Below the pieces are notes generated by a model. The model made no database searches. It was not told the origin of the DNA and was given only the letters and a program-made list of their open reading frames with translations. The position numbers and the translations under genes are program-made. Positions 27,042 through 35,821 of a stretch of DNA of 42,387 nucleotides are shown piece by piece (position 1 is the first letter of the stretch; every line of letters starts with the position of its first letter). Source of the stretch: Gammaproteobacteria bacterium UBA5078 (GTDB lineage: Bacteria; Pseudomonadota; Gammaproteobacteria; Pseudomonadales; Pseudohongiellaceae); NCBI GenBank assembly GCA_002416505.1, contig DIAM01000009.1, positions 1 through 42,387 of the forward strand. The letters run 5' to 3'.

Positions 27042-28471
27042 GATTCCTACAACGAAAGCCTCAATATCTGGCGACCCTGTCACTGGCGCTTCTTCTCTCT
27101 GCATGTGCAGTGGGAGGGCCATACGAATCTATGCAGGTACCGGCCGCGCAGAGTCCTGCCTATCAAGTCCCCGCCCAGTCGCAGCTGTTGAGTGCGGACC
27201 AACGAGTAGTTGCACACTGGTGGAACTCCCTCGAGGACCCGCAGCTTAGCGCCTTGGTAGATGAGGCCTTGCTACACAACAAAGACATCGCGATTGCGGT
27301 GGCAAACTTGAGGCGCGCGCGCACCGACTTGCGCGGCGCATCCTTGGATCGCCTGCCGAGCATCGGTAGCTCTATCAGTGCTAGCGAGCAGCGACTCGCA
27401 GACGCCGCTACATTGGGCGCGACCGACAATCGTGTTAGTCAGTATCAGGCCGGCTTCGATGCCAGCTGGGAGCTCGATCTATTCGGTCGCCTAGAGCAGC
27501 AAGAGTTTGCATCCCGCGCGCAGTTTGAGGCGACAGAAGCGGAACTGGATCAGGCCTATGTGACGGTGGCAGCGGAGGTTGCGCGCAGTTACATAGAGCT
27601 GCGCGGCGCGCAGCTGCGCCTGCAAGTAGCCGAGCGCAATGTGGACATCCTCAGCCAGTCCGCGCAGATGACCCAACAGCTATTGGATGGTGGCCTCGGC
27701 GACAACCTCGACGTGCAGCGGGCCACAGTACAGCTCGAGTTAGCTCGCGCTAACTTACCGGCTCTGCGCGAGCAGATCGCATTGAGCATCAATCGATTGA
27801 GCGTACTCACGGGCAACATGCCTGCGACTCTGCGCAGAGACCTAGAGCGGGCACAGGGGCTTCCTTCGATACCGCCGAGCATCGCTATAGGTGAGCCGAT
27901 GGATCTGCTCAAGCGGCGTCCGGACATTCGCCGTGCCGACCGTCAGTTGGCCAGTGCTATTGCTGGCTATAACGTCAACGTAGCGGACATGTATCCGCGG
28001 GTGAGTATCTCGGGGAGTATTGGCTTTCTGGCAACGGCATTCGCGGATCTTGGCAGTGGCGGCACGCTGACTCATATCATCGGGCCGCAGATCAGCTGGG
28101 ACGCCTTCGACCTCGGTCGCGTGCGCAATCGCATCGACGCCGCCGATGCGCAGATCGCCTTGCAGTTAGCCTACTTCGAGAAGACCTTGCTGACCTCCTT
28201 CGAAGAGGTGGATAACGCGATGTACTCACTGACTGCAGAGCTAGAGCGCCAGGCGAGCCTTCGCGCTGCTGCCCAAGCGAGTGCTCAGTCATCGGGTTTC
28301 GCTTTGCAGCGCTTCGAGGCGGGTTCGGATAGCTTTCTTGATTTGCTAGATGCGCAGCGCACCCAACTTGTCGCGGAGGATCAATTGGCCTTGAGCGAGA
28401 TCGATGCGGCCTTGAACGTGATCACCTTATACAAGGCCTTAGGCGGCGGTTGGGAACTCTCCGCCCAATAA
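27038..28471 (+). CDS. RND outer-membrane factor lipoprotein (NodT/OprM type)
   Basis: A 477-residue TolC-like channel subunit. A lipoprotein signal peptide ends in LLLSACAVG (lipidated Cys near residue 24). Two outer-membrane efflux repeats follow: the first has ASWELDLFGRLEQQE and ARSYIELRG, the second IGPQISWDAFDLGRVRNR and DAQRTQLVAEDQLALS, with LLKRRPDIRRADRQLASA between. It forms the exit duct of the tripartite pump. The ATG overlaps the pump stop. A strong terminator follows at once. Confidence 0.94.
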   Translation: MRFLQRKPQYLATLSLALLLSACAVGGPYESMQVPAAQSPAYQVPAQSQLLSADQRVVAHWWNSLEDPQLSALVDEALLHNKDIAIAVANLRRARTDLRGASLDRLPSIGSSISASEQRLADAATLGATDNRVSQYQAGFDASWELDLFGRLEQQEFASRAQFEATEAELDQAYVTVAAEVARSYIELRGAQLRLQVAERNVDILSQSAQMTQQLLDGGLGDNLDVQRATVQLELARANLPALREQIALSINRLSVLTGNMPATLRRDLERAQGLPSIPPSIAIGEPMDLLKRRPDIRRADRQLASAIAGYNVNVADMYPRVSISGSIGFLATAFADLGSGGTLTHIIGPQISWDAFDLGRVRNRIDAADAQIALQLAYFEKTLLTSFEEVDNAMYSLTAELERQASLRAAAQASAQSSGFALQRFEAGSDSFLDLLDAQRTQLVAEDQLALSEIDAALNVITLYKALGGGWELSAQ

Positions 28472-28496
28472 ACCGAACCAAAATTGACAGTGCTTT

Positions 28497-28539
28497 ACCT
28501 CCGTAGCGGCGGTCTCCACGCGCTACGGAGGTTTTTTTT
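28497..28539 (+). terminator. Rho-independent terminator of the RND operon
   Basis: ACCTCCGTAGCG (28497-28508) pairs perfectly with CGCTACGGAGGT (28521-28532) and is followed by eight T (28532-28539). It works in the plus direction; the other side lacks a T tract on the minus strand. The stop codon of the convergent AsmA-like gene lies in the T run. Confidence 0.95.
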
Positions 28540-29281
28540 ACTGACCGTCGAAGAGGGAACGGATGCCTTTGCCAAGCTCTTCCACTGCGTCGCCCACCTT
28601 ACGCGCGCCTTCCTGTAATTGCTGCCTTGCCCCGTCGATCAACACGTCCATATTGGGGATGCCGCCACTGATCACCGCGCGGTTGATCGCCGCGATGATC
28701 TGCCTTGCCGCCTCGGCCACCGTCACCGCGTTGTTGCGCTCGCCGATATCCTGCAGCTGAATATCCGGCAGGGTAATCGGGGCACTAGCCACTGTAGTAT
28801 GCAGGTTGATCTGCGGATTGAGGATGCGCAGGTCGCGGATGATCACCTTCTGGCTGGCGGGCGCGTCGGGGTTCGCCTCTAGCACCGGTGCCGCGTCACT
28901 GCGAGGGAGATTATCGAGCAGGGCGCGAATATTATCCGTCACTAGCTTGGTCTCATAGGTAATCTTGGCGTCGCTTATCTCGATGTGATTGATCTCGATG
29001 ACCTCGGAGACGAGGCTGCCGACATTGACTTTGAGGTCGAGCCCGCCCAACTCGATCGCATAGGGCGCGTCGAAGCCCTCAGGGTTGGCGATGTTCAGGC
29101 CGCGGATGCTGCCCTCGCCGGTGAAGGGGGAGATGCTCACTCCGATGACGGTGACAGGCACGCCGAGAGCATTGCTGCCGGCGATCTCGATGGCACGGCG
29201 AATGCCGGATTCATAATACAAATAGGCGAATACCCCGCCGCCGATGATGAGCACTGCGAGGGTAATGAGAAGTTTTTTCAT
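28538..29281 (-). CDS. AsmA-like anchored periplasmic protein
   Basis: A 247-residue protein with an N-terminal membrane helix (LLITLAVLIIGGGVFAYLYY). A periplasmic domain with AsmA/DUF748-like beta segments follows: VPVTVIGVSISPFTGEG, SIRGLNIANPEGF and IEINHIEISDAKITYETK. A helical tail ends in KGIRSLFDG. Larger relatives carry phospholipid between membranes; this protein is short and may only share the repeat, so its role is open. The frame is open further upstream, but the ATG at 29281, with AGGATC before it, starts the membrane anchor. It is divergent from TonB receptor 2, with 178 bases between the starts. Confidence 0.7.
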   Translation of the reverse strand: MKKLLITLAVLIIGGGVFAYLYYESGIRRAIEIAGSNALGVPVTVIGVSISPFTGEGSIRGLNIANPEGFDAPYAIELGGLDLKVNVGSLVSEVIEINHIEISDAKITYETKLVTDNIRALLDNLPRSDAAPVLEANPDAPASQKVIIRDLRILNPQINLHTTVASAPITLPDIQLQDIGERNNAVTVAEAARQIIAAINRAVISGGIPNMDVLIDGARQQLQEGARKVGDAVEELGKGIRSLFDGQ

Positions 29282-29459
29282 GCTGTAGATCCTGTTATCC
29301 ATGGGATTGCTTGCGGCGATGATAACACTAGGAGGCCGTACTGCTGACGTGAGGGAGCCCATGCCAGTAGTGATAATCTCTGCGCTGGTGCTAGACTCCC
29401 CCATAACACTCGCTCTAAGACGAGTACCCATAATAAGAATGACAGACGGGAGGTCGCGT

Positions 29460-31631
29460 GTGAAAACCCATCCATGCCGTAAACTGCTGGAAGCTACGAT
29501 CCTATCGTGGGCATTATTCGTCGCGGCAACGCCCTCGAGCCTTGCGCAATCACCCGCGGACACACCGCAAAGCGCAGACTCTACCCTCACCTATCCCGCC
29601 GCTTATTTCGCCGAGTTCGAGCCCGTCTCCGTTAACGACATGCTCAATCAGATTCCCGGCATCGGCCTAGCGTTGGACGCCAACGCGGGTGGGTCGAGCC
29701 TGAGTAGCGCCGCCAACCGCGGCCTTGGGGCGAGCTCGCAGATCCTGATCGATGGCAAGCGCCTGGCCGGCAAGGCCAATGAGGCGAGCGAACAACTGAG
29801 CCGTATCGCCGCCGCGCAGGTGGATTATATCGAGATCATTCGCGGCACCTCGAGCGAGCTCGACGTGCGCAGCAGTGGGCAGCTGGTGAACATCGTGCTG
29901 TTGCAGAGCGCCTCGCGCTCCAGCCTCGCCGGCGAGTTGGCCATGGTGCATTTTCACGATGGCGAGATGAAACCAGAGGGGCTATTGGCCTATAGCGGGC
30001 AGCGCGGCGACCTAGAGTATCGCCTCTCGGCCGGCGTGAAGACCGGTTACGAAAAGCTCGAGAGTTTCGAGCTGAGCCTACACCCCGGTTTGGACTATAA
30101 CGATGCGATCGTCTTCGAGCGCGAGCGCGAGCAAACCACCTATACCCTCAACAGTAATCTGACCTACCAGCTCAGCGCGGCAGACCGCCTCGCCCTGAAC
30201 ATGCTCTATAACGAGTCCGACCCGCCCGCGCAGCTATTGCGCAGCACTACCAACTTCAATCGCAACCCGCCCACTATCGGCTACGAGCGTGAGGACCTTC
30301 CCGCCACCTCGGACAACTGGGAGATAGGGGGCGACTACGAACACGGCTTCGCCGGCGGCTCCAAGTTCAAGGCGTTGTTCATCGTCAACGAGAAGAACGA
30401 GCAGACCACGCGCGAGCGCTATGTCTCCAGCTCGCCCGGGGGAGCCGAGACGAAGAATCTCTATCTGGACACCAAGAGTCGCTATCGCGAGCGCATCGCG
30501 CGCAGCTCTTATACTTGGAGCCTGGCGCAGAATCAGGGCATGGAATTAGGCGTGGAGGGCGCGCAGACCATTCAAGACTCCGCACTGAAGCGTGGCCTCA
30601 ACGTGCCCGGCACGCGCTCGGAGGAGTACGGCGGCCTCGTGCCCATCTTCCAACCTAACGCCGTCTCTACGGTTGAGGAATTGCGCTACGAGGCATTCGG
30701 TGTGCATAACTGGCAGATCAATACGCGCCTGTCGCTGGAGACCAGTCTGGTGGCCGAGTTCTCCGAGATATCTCAGAGCGGCGACGTGAACAACACCCGT
30801 GACTTCCAGTTCCTCAAGCCCAAGTGGGATCTTCGCTACAACATCAGCAACGCCTTTCAGCTGCGCGGCACCATCGATAAATTCGTGTCGCAGCTCAGCT
30901 TCGCGGATTTCTCCGCCAACGTGAATAACCGCGACGACGACCAGGATACCATCGCCGGCAATCCTGCCTTAGAGCAGGAGGAGTGGTGGCGCTATACCGT
31001 TAATCTCGACTATCGCCTGCCCAACGACGGAGGCGTATTGAACTCACGCCTGTTCTACTACGACATCGACAACACCATCGGCAAGATCGACATCACCGCG
31101 CCGGGCAGGCCCGTTGCCAGTACCAATGGCAATGTGGGTAACGGCAAGGTGCTGGGGCTGAACTTGGACGCGAGCATTCGCTTGGGGATGATTGGCCTGC
31201 CCCAGGGGCTGCTAACTGCCGGGCTATTAGTGCAGGACTCCTATATCGACGATCCGCTGATCGCCCGCGAGCGCAAGGTTGTGCCCTATGACCGCGGCAA
31301 CTTCCGCCTCGGTTTCCGTCATGAGCTACCGTCTCTTTCCATGAACTATGGCTTTAACTACCGCGACGGCATCGACGGCAACCGCCCCTTCTGGGACATC
31401 GACAATGTCTTGTACATCGGCTCGTCTAGTAATCTGACCGTCTTCGCCGAGAAGGTGGGTTTCGCCGGCCTCAGCTATCGCTTCGAGGCGATCAACCTGT
31501 TGGACCACGAGTCCTGTCGCGAGCGGCGTCGTTATGCGGGATATGTCCGTGACAATGTCTTGACGGAGATCGAACGCTCCTGCACCCAGAACGGGGTGCA
31601 GCTGGCGTTCAAGGTGCGGGGCACGTTCTAG
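29460..31631 (+). CDS. TonB-dependent outer-membrane receptor 2
   Basis: A 723-residue receptor, paralogue of the one at 13300-15474 (724 residues). Shared landmarks are EPxSVNDMLNxIPGI, ANRxGLGA, QILIxGxR, IEIIRGTS, GQxxNIVL, VHNWQxN, SGDVxNxRDF, VSQLSFxDF, DDDQxxxAGNP and a final RGTF, plus the C-terminal Cys pair. It lacks the Gly-rich plug insertion of receptor 1. The frame is open from 29301, but the GTG at 29460 has GGGAGG six bases upstream and begins a normal signal peptide (to SLAQ, about residue 30), giving the same length as the paralogue. The ligand is unknown. Confidence 0.88.
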   Translation: MKTHPCRKLLEATILSWALFVAATPSSLAQSPADTPQSADSTLTYPAAYFAEFEPVSVNDMLNQIPGIGLALDANAGGSSLSSAANRGLGASSQILIDGKRLAGKANEASEQLSRIAAAQVDYIEIIRGTSSELDVRSSGQLVNIVLLQSASRSSLAGELAMVHFHDGEMKPEGLLAYSGQRGDLEYRLSAGVKTGYEKLESFELSLHPGLDYNDAIVFEREREQTTYTLNSNLTYQLSAADRLALNMLYNESDPPAQLLRSTTNFNRNPPTIGYEREDLPATSDNWEIGGDYEHGFAGGSKFKALFIVNEKNEQTTRERYVSSSPGGAETKNLYLDTKSRYRERIARSSYTWSLAQNQGMELGVEGAQTIQDSALKRGLNVPGTRSEEYGGLVPIFQPNAVSTVEELRYEAFGVHNWQINTRLSLETSLVAEFSEISQSGDVNNTRDFQFLKPKWDLRYNISNAFQLRGTIDKFVSQLSFADFSANVNNRDDDQDTIAGNPALEQEEWWRYTVNLDYRLPNDGGVLNSRLFYYDIDNTIGKIDITAPGRPVASTNGNVGNGKVLGLNLDASIRLGMIGLPQGLLTAGLLVQDSYIDDPLIARERKVVPYDRGNFRLGFRHELPSLSMNYGFNYRDGIDGNRPFWDIDNVLYIGSSSNLTVFAEKVGFAGLSYRFEAINLLDHESCRERRRYAGYVRDNVLTEIERSCTQNGVQLAFKVRGTF

Positions 31632-31661
31632 GGCATCGGCACGGGTGTGCGCCTGCCCTAG
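31628..31661. terminator. Symmetric hairpin between convergent genes
   Basis: CTAGGGCA (31628-31635), which includes the receptor stop codon, pairs with TGCCCTAG (31654-31661). There is no T tract on either side. Its position between convergent genes fits a weak bidirectional terminator, but it could be incidental. Confidence 0.45.
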
Positions 31662-31672
31662 AGCGTGAACGC

Positions 31673-32368
31673 TTAGGCCTCCTCGATGGAGTCTTGCGCA
31701 GCGGCTGGGTGCTGCGCTATTGGCTCGCTGTCTTGTGATATTGACAGGTACAGGGCCGCGAACGAAGAGCATGCCCACATGATGGCGGGCAGCACGCCAA
31801 CAAGCAGTAGCACTAAGCCGCCGAAGAACATGAAGATGCAGGTCACCCCTAGCAAGAATATCTTGAAGGCATGCCCCTTAGTGAGGCGCCAACTCGCCTC
31901 CACAGCCTCCACCGGGTCTAGACCTTCATCCATGACTAGATAGGAAACGAAGGCGAGACGGCAGGCGACATAGATGCCTGGCACGATAAACACGATCAAA
32001 CCAATAATGACGAGCCCGAAGACCAGTAGGCTGGCCAAGATGATGTTGACATAATTCTTGAAGCCATCGAAAACGCTCTGGATCTGCACCTGATCACCGC
32101 GCACCCCTTTTAGGAAAATAAAACTAACCCCATAGTCGACCACTGGGTGGAATAAAAGCGCGTAGGCGAAAAACAGCAACGCGTACAGCGCATCGGTTGC
32201 GTCGCCACCAAACTCCATCGTGTTCCCCCGCATGGGGATCTCTATGACGATGGCCACCAGCGCCGCGAGCAAGAACAACAGGGCATTCGCCTTCATCCGT
32301 CTCCACCCATAGGCCAAGGCGCGGCCGGTGCCCGGTTCGAAATCTACAATATTCGCGTCAGTTTGCAT
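31673..32368 (-). CDS. Multi-spanning membrane protein of unknown function
   Basis: A 231-residue protein with about five or six hydrophobic segments, among them NALLFLLAALVAIVIEI (near 28), YALLFFAYALLFHPVV, IILASLLVFGLVIIGLIVFIV and FFGGLVLLLVGVLPAIMWA. The central PGIYVACRLAFVSYLVMDEG and EAVEASWRLTKGH resemble the membrane domains of DUF975/YesL-type and glycerophosphodiesterase-associated proteins, without an active site. AAGGAG precedes the ATG. It is divergent from the LuxR-type regulator across a 205-base gap, so the regulator could control it (inference). Confidence 0.75.
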   Translation of the reverse strand: MQTDANIVDFEPGTGRALAYGWRRMKANALLFLLAALVAIVIEIPMRGNTMEFGGDATDALYALLFFAYALLFHPVVDYGVSFIFLKGVRGDQVQIQSVFDGFKNYVNIILASLLVFGLVIIGLIVFIVPGIYVACRLAFVSYLVMDEGLDPVEAVEASWRLTKGHAFKIFLLGVTCIFMFFGGLVLLLVGVLPAIMWACSSFAALYLSISQDSEPIAQHPAAAQDSIEEA

Positions 32369-32478
32369 CTTGGGACTCCTTGGCTGGCCTTTGGATTTCG
32401 CCGCGTCACTACTGTTTGCGGTCGAGCTTGCCAGATGGGGCTAATGTGCCGCAGCGCGCTGCGGGCGCACAGCGACTA

Positions 32479-32540
32479 AGGTAGTGTTCTGCAATTAACT
32501 ACTTTGGTAGGGAACACTACCTAGGTCGCGGTGTTATATT
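32479..32540 (+). promoter_or_regulatory. Inverted repeat and -10 upstream of the LuxR-type gene
   Basis: AGGTAGTGTTC (32479-32489) and GAACACTACCT (32512-32522) form a perfect 11-bp inverted repeat spaced by 22 bases. A smaller CTAC/GTAG pair (32499-32510) is nested inside. TATATT at 32535-32540 is a likely -10; the right arm then covers the -35 position, which is a poor match to consensus. This fits a regulated promoter, perhaps bound by the LuxR-type product. A stem-loop in RNA from the divergent gene is an alternative. Confidence 0.6.
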
Positions 32541-32547
32541 CCGCCTC

Positions 32548-32577
32548 ATGAACAAGCGCCCCGACCAGCCCCTATGA
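32548..32577 (+). CDS. Possible 9-codon leader ORF overlapping the LuxR gene
   Basis: An ATG seven bases after the -10 opens a 9-codon frame (MNKRPDQPL) whose TGA overlaps the regulator ATG as ATGA. If transcription starts about seven bases after TATATT, this frame would be nearly leaderless. The regulator itself has no visible ribosome-binding site, so translational coupling is conceivable. It is too short to support by composition and may be chance. Confidence 0.25.
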   Translation: MNKRPDQPL

Positions 32578-33470
32578 TCTCCGTAGCCACACTCTTTCTC
32601 TGGCTTAGCCTCGCCTTCTGCCTCTCCATGACCGCGGGCGGCATCCTCATCCTGTTCAGGTTTCGGCAGAGCGCGTTGGGGCCATCGCTGCAATATCTGC
32701 AGTATTTCTTCATTCTCATTAATGTGTTCGGCTACTACACCCTGTGGAGCAATATTCTGTTCAATGGCTTCTTCCGCATCGACAATGCCGAGTCCGTGGC
32801 GCGCGTGGTCGCCTATATGGGCATGCCTTTCTTCTTGCTGGGGGCGCTGATGCTGCTGATCTGGAGCTGCAAGCTGCAGCGGCGCGCAGCCCGGTGGCCT
32901 GTGGCGGGGGTGCTTGCGTTAAGCGTCCTCGGAGCCTATGTGATCTGGCTTACTGGCCTGCCGACCAATGATGTGGCGCGTGGGGCATGGTCCTTCGCTG
33001 GCTTGATCATTTATGTGGCCGTGTTGGCGGTCCTCGCCATGGGCAAGCCTGCGTATGTACAGCGCGGTAGCGAAATAGCCCTGCAGGCACTAGTGGCGGG
33101 GGCGGGCTTGATTCATGTGAGCTATTTCTCGCCATTAGCGCTCTCGCCCCTGTACGAGATTGGCTTCGTGATTCTGTTCTACATGTTTAACGCGGCATTG
33201 GTGGTGTTCTATGTGTATCGTGCGCCGCACGCGCAGGCAAAAAATACACAGGGTTTCGCCGCCTTCCTGAAGCAGTTTGGCATTAGCAAACGGGAGGCGG
33301 ACATCGTGCTTGGCATCTACGCCGGCAGCACCAATCAGGAGATCGCGAATCAGCTGTTCATCTCTTTGCAGACCGTGAAGGATCATAGCTCGCGCATCTA
33401 TCAGAAGACCTTCGTGAAGAATCGCGGGCAGCTCATCGCGCTGGTGCGCCAGGCCAAGGCGAAGGACTAG
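32574..33470 (+). CDS. Membrane-anchored LuxR-type transcriptional regulator
   Basis: A 298-residue protein. About seven hydrophobic helices fill residues 5-215, for example LFLWLSLAFCLSMTAGGILI, YFFILINVFGYYTLW and IGFVILFYMFNAALVVFYVY. A GerE/LuxR helix-turn-helix follows at about 230-295, with ISKREADIVLGIYAG, STNQEIANQLFIS, QTVKDHSSRIYQK and KNRGQLIALV. No receiver or autoinducer domain is present, so it looks like a one-component sensor that binds DNA from the membrane. The signal is unknown. It overlaps the convergent universal-stress gene by four bases. Confidence 0.88.
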   Translation: MISVATLFLWLSLAFCLSMTAGGILILFRFRQSALGPSLQYLQYFFILINVFGYYTLWSNILFNGFFRIDNAESVARVVAYMGMPFFLLGALMLLIWSCKLQRRAARWPVAGVLALSVLGAYVIWLTGLPTNDVARGAWSFAGLIIYVAVLAVLAMGKPAYVQRGSEIALQALVAGAGLIHVSYFSPLALSPLYEIGFVILFYMFNAALVVFYVYRAPHAQAKNTQGFAAFLKQFGISKREADIVLGIYAGSTNQEIANQLFISLQTVKDHSSRIYQKTFVKNRGQLIALVRQAKAKD

Positions 33471-34333
33471 CTGCGCAGGAGCAGTGTAGGTATCTTCGTG
33501 GAGCGCAGCAGGTCGGAGGTCTTAGAGCCGAACAGTAGGCTGCGCAGCGGCGAGTGCGAATAGGCACCCATGATCAGCATGTCGATAGCCTCGTCCTGCA
33601 CCGCCTTGGCGATGACCGTCTCGGCGTCCCCCGGCGTGTGCGCGGTGCTGGTCTCGAAGCCGGCAGACTCCAGAGTCTTGCGCGCCCACTGTAATTGCTT
33701 GGCCGCGTCCGCACGCTCCTTGCCCGACATCAGCAGGTGAACTGGCAGGCCCTTGAACAAGGGGCTCTTGGCGACCATCTTCACGCCCTCTCGGGTCACG
33801 ATGCCGCCGTCGAAGGCGATCATCACTCGCCTGGGCTGGGTAAACTCCTCCGTGATGGTCAGTACGGGCTTATGCAGATTGCGCACGATGCGCTCCACAT
33901 GACGGCCAAGATCGCGATTGGTCTGTGTGGCCGACTCGCCACGGCGACCCACGACGAACAGGCGCACGTCCTGCTCCTGCTCCATCAGTGTCTCTTCCAA
34001 TTGCCCATAGCGCTGCCTCACGTCGGGCGCGGCAACTCCCGCCGCGACCGCCCGCTGGCGCAATCCGTTCAGGAAGAGGCGGCCCTTCTCGCGCGCCTCA
34101 CGGCTGCGGGACTCGTCCTGCTCGGTCAGTGCCTCCAGCAAGTGTTCCTGCGCGTCGATGCCGATGGCGCCGCTATGGTCCTTGCTGCTGGAGGTCTCCG
34201 GATGTCGGTCGATCACGTGCAGCAATTCCAGCGGCGCGCTCATGCGCTGCGCTGTCCATGCCGCGAAGTCCGTTACATACTCGGCGTATTGCGATTGGTC
34301 TACACAGGCCAGTACTTTCTTCTCAATCTTCAT
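33467..34333 (-). CDS. Tandem universal stress protein (UspA family)
   Basis: A 288-residue cytosolic protein with two Usp domains. The first starts KKVLACVDQSQYAEYV and ends with VVGRRGESA and KPVLTI. The second starts RRVMIAFDGG and ends with IMGAYSHSPLRSLLFGSKT, close to the G-x2-G-x9-G-S/T nucleotide-binding pattern. GGGGAAG precedes the ATG. It begins nine bases after the SulP stop on the same strand, so it is probably co-transcribed and may modulate the transporter. Its 3' end overlaps the convergent LuxR-type gene by four bases. Confidence 0.9.
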   Translation of the reverse strand: MKIEKKVLACVDQSQYAEYVTDFAAWTAQRMSAPLELLHVIDRHPETSSSKDHSGAIGIDAQEHLLEALTEQDESRSREAREKGRLFLNGLRQRAVAAGVAAPDVRQRYGQLEETLMEQEQDVRLFVVGRRGESATQTNRDLGRHVERIVRNLHKPVLTITEEFTQPRRVMIAFDGGIVTREGVKMVAKSPLFKGLPVHLLMSGKERADAAKQLQWARKTLESAGFETSTAHTPGDAETVIAKAVQDEAIDMLIMGAYSHSPLRSLLFGSKTSDLLRSTKIPTLLLRS

Positions 34334-34342
34334 GCGCTTCCC

Positions 34343-35821
34343 CTAGTGGCCCAGCAGTATGTCGTCTGCGCCGTTCTTGTCGTGCACGGCGAACCTATCG
34401 ACCATCGTCGCGCTGGCCGCGTTGAGCCCGATCACCTCGACCTCGGTACCCTCGCGGCGAAACTTCAGCACGACCTTGTCTAGTGCGCTGACCGCGGTGA
34501 TGTCCCAGAAGTGCGCGCGGCTCACGTCGATGCGCACCTTGTCGATCACCTCCTTATAGTCGAAGGCATTGGTAAAACGGTCCGCGCTAGCGAAGAACAC
34601 CTGTCCAAGAATGGTGTAGGTGCGCGCGCGGCCCTCGTCCTCGGCCAAGGAGCGAATGCTGAGGATGCTGCCGACCTTGTGGGCGAAGAAGAAGCCCGAG
34701 GCGAGCACGCCGGTGAGCACGCCCATCGCCAAGTCGTGGGTCGCCACCGTGACCACGACGGTGGCGATCATGACGACGCTGGAGCTCTTCGGGTGCTCGC
34801 GCAGGTTCTTGATGGAGGCCCAATTGAAGGTGCCGATCGACACCATGATCATCACGGCCACCAGTGCCGCCATCGGAATACGGCTGACCCAGTCGCCGAG
34901 GAACACCACCATCAGTAGTAGGAAGATGCCTGCGGATAGAGTGGACAGGCGCCCACGCCCGCCGGACTTTATGTTGATGACCGACTGGCCGATCATCGCG
35001 CAGCCCGCCATGCCGCCGATGAAGCCGCTGAAGATATTCGCCACGCCCTGGCCCACGCACTCGCGGTTCTTGTCGCTCTTGGTGTCGGTAAGATCATCGA
35101 CGATGGTGGCGGTCATCAGGGATTCCAATAGGCCCACTACCATCAAAGTGAGGGAGAAGGGGAAGATGATGGCGAGGGTTTCCCAGTTCAGTGGGATATC
35201 GGGAATCAGGAACACCGGCAGGGCGTCGGGCAGCTCGCCCATATCGCCGACGGTACGTATGTCGAGCTGGAGCATCATGGCCACCGCAGATAGCACGACG
35301 ATCGTGATCAAAGGGGAGGGGACGGCCTTGGTGATATAGGGGAAGCCATAGATGATCCCTAGGCCTGCCGCGGTCATGGCATAGACGTGCCATGTGACAT
35401 TCGTGAGCTCGGGCAGCTGTGCCATGAAGATCAGGATGGCGAGGGCATTGACGAAACCGGTGACGACGGAGCGCGACACGAAGCGCATGAGCACGGCGAG
35501 ATTGATCCAGCCGGCGATGATCTGCAGGACGCCGGTCAGCACGGTGGCGGCCAGAAGATATTGCAGGCCGTGGTCCTTGACGAGCGTGACCATCACCAAG
35601 GCCATGGCGCCCGTTGCGGCGGAGATCATGCCGGGCCGTCCACCTACGAAGGCGATGACCACGGCGATGCAGAAGGAGGCATAGAGGCCGACCTTGGGGT
35701 CTACTCCGGCGATGATGGAGAAGGCGATCGCCTCTGGGATAAGGGCCAAGGCCACTACTAGGCCGGCGAGTAAGTCATTGCGGACGTTGGAGAGCCAGTC
35801 CTGTCGTATCGTATTTTTCAC
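34343..35821 (-). CDS. SulP family anion transporter with STAS domain
   Basis: A 492-residue inner-membrane transporter for sulfate, bicarbonate or a similar anion. The SulP core shows NDLLAGLVVALALIPEAIAF, GLYASFCIAVVIAFVGG, RPGMISAATGAMA, GFVNALAILIFMAQLPEL and FSGFIGGMAGCAMIGQSV. A short C-terminal STAS domain holds DVSRAHFWDITAVSALDKV. The frame is open to a TTG at 35845, but the GTG at 35821 looks better placed (GGAA upstream). SulP-Usp pairs resemble BicA-like bicarbonate systems, but the ion cannot be determined here. Confidence 0.88.
   Translation of the reverse strand: MKNTIRQDWLSNVRNDLLAGLVVALALIPEAIAFSIIAGVDPKVGLYASFCIAVVIAFVGGRPGMISAATGAMALVMVTLVKDHGLQYLLAATVLTGVLQIIAGWINLAVLMRFVSRSVVTGFVNALAILIFMAQLPELTNVTWHVYAMTAAGLGIIYGFPYITKAVPSPLITIVVLSAVAMMLQLDIRTVGDMGELPDALPVFLIPDIPLNWETLAIIFPFSLTLMVVGLLESLMTATIVDDLTDTKSDKNRECVGQGVANIFSGFIGGMAGCAMIGQSVINIKSGGRGRLSTLSAGIFLLLMVVFLGDWVSRIPMAALVAVMIMVSIGTFNWASIKNLREHPKSSSVVMIATVVVTVATHDLAMGVLTGVLASGFFFAHKVGSILSIRSLAEDEGRARTYTILGQVFFASADRFTNAFDYKEVIDKVRIDVSRAHFWDITAVSALDKVVLKFRREGTEVEVIGLNAASATMVDRFAVHDKNGADDILLGH

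Noticed and set aside
33695..34483. Long plus-strand ORF (262 codons) antisense to the universal stress gene
   Set aside because: It mirrors the Usp and SulP coding frames in GC-rich DNA, has no start signal, and its protein resembles no family.
34620..35339. 239-codon plus-strand ORF antisense to the SulP gene
   Set aside because: Low-complexity composition and full overlap with a well-supported transporter gene.
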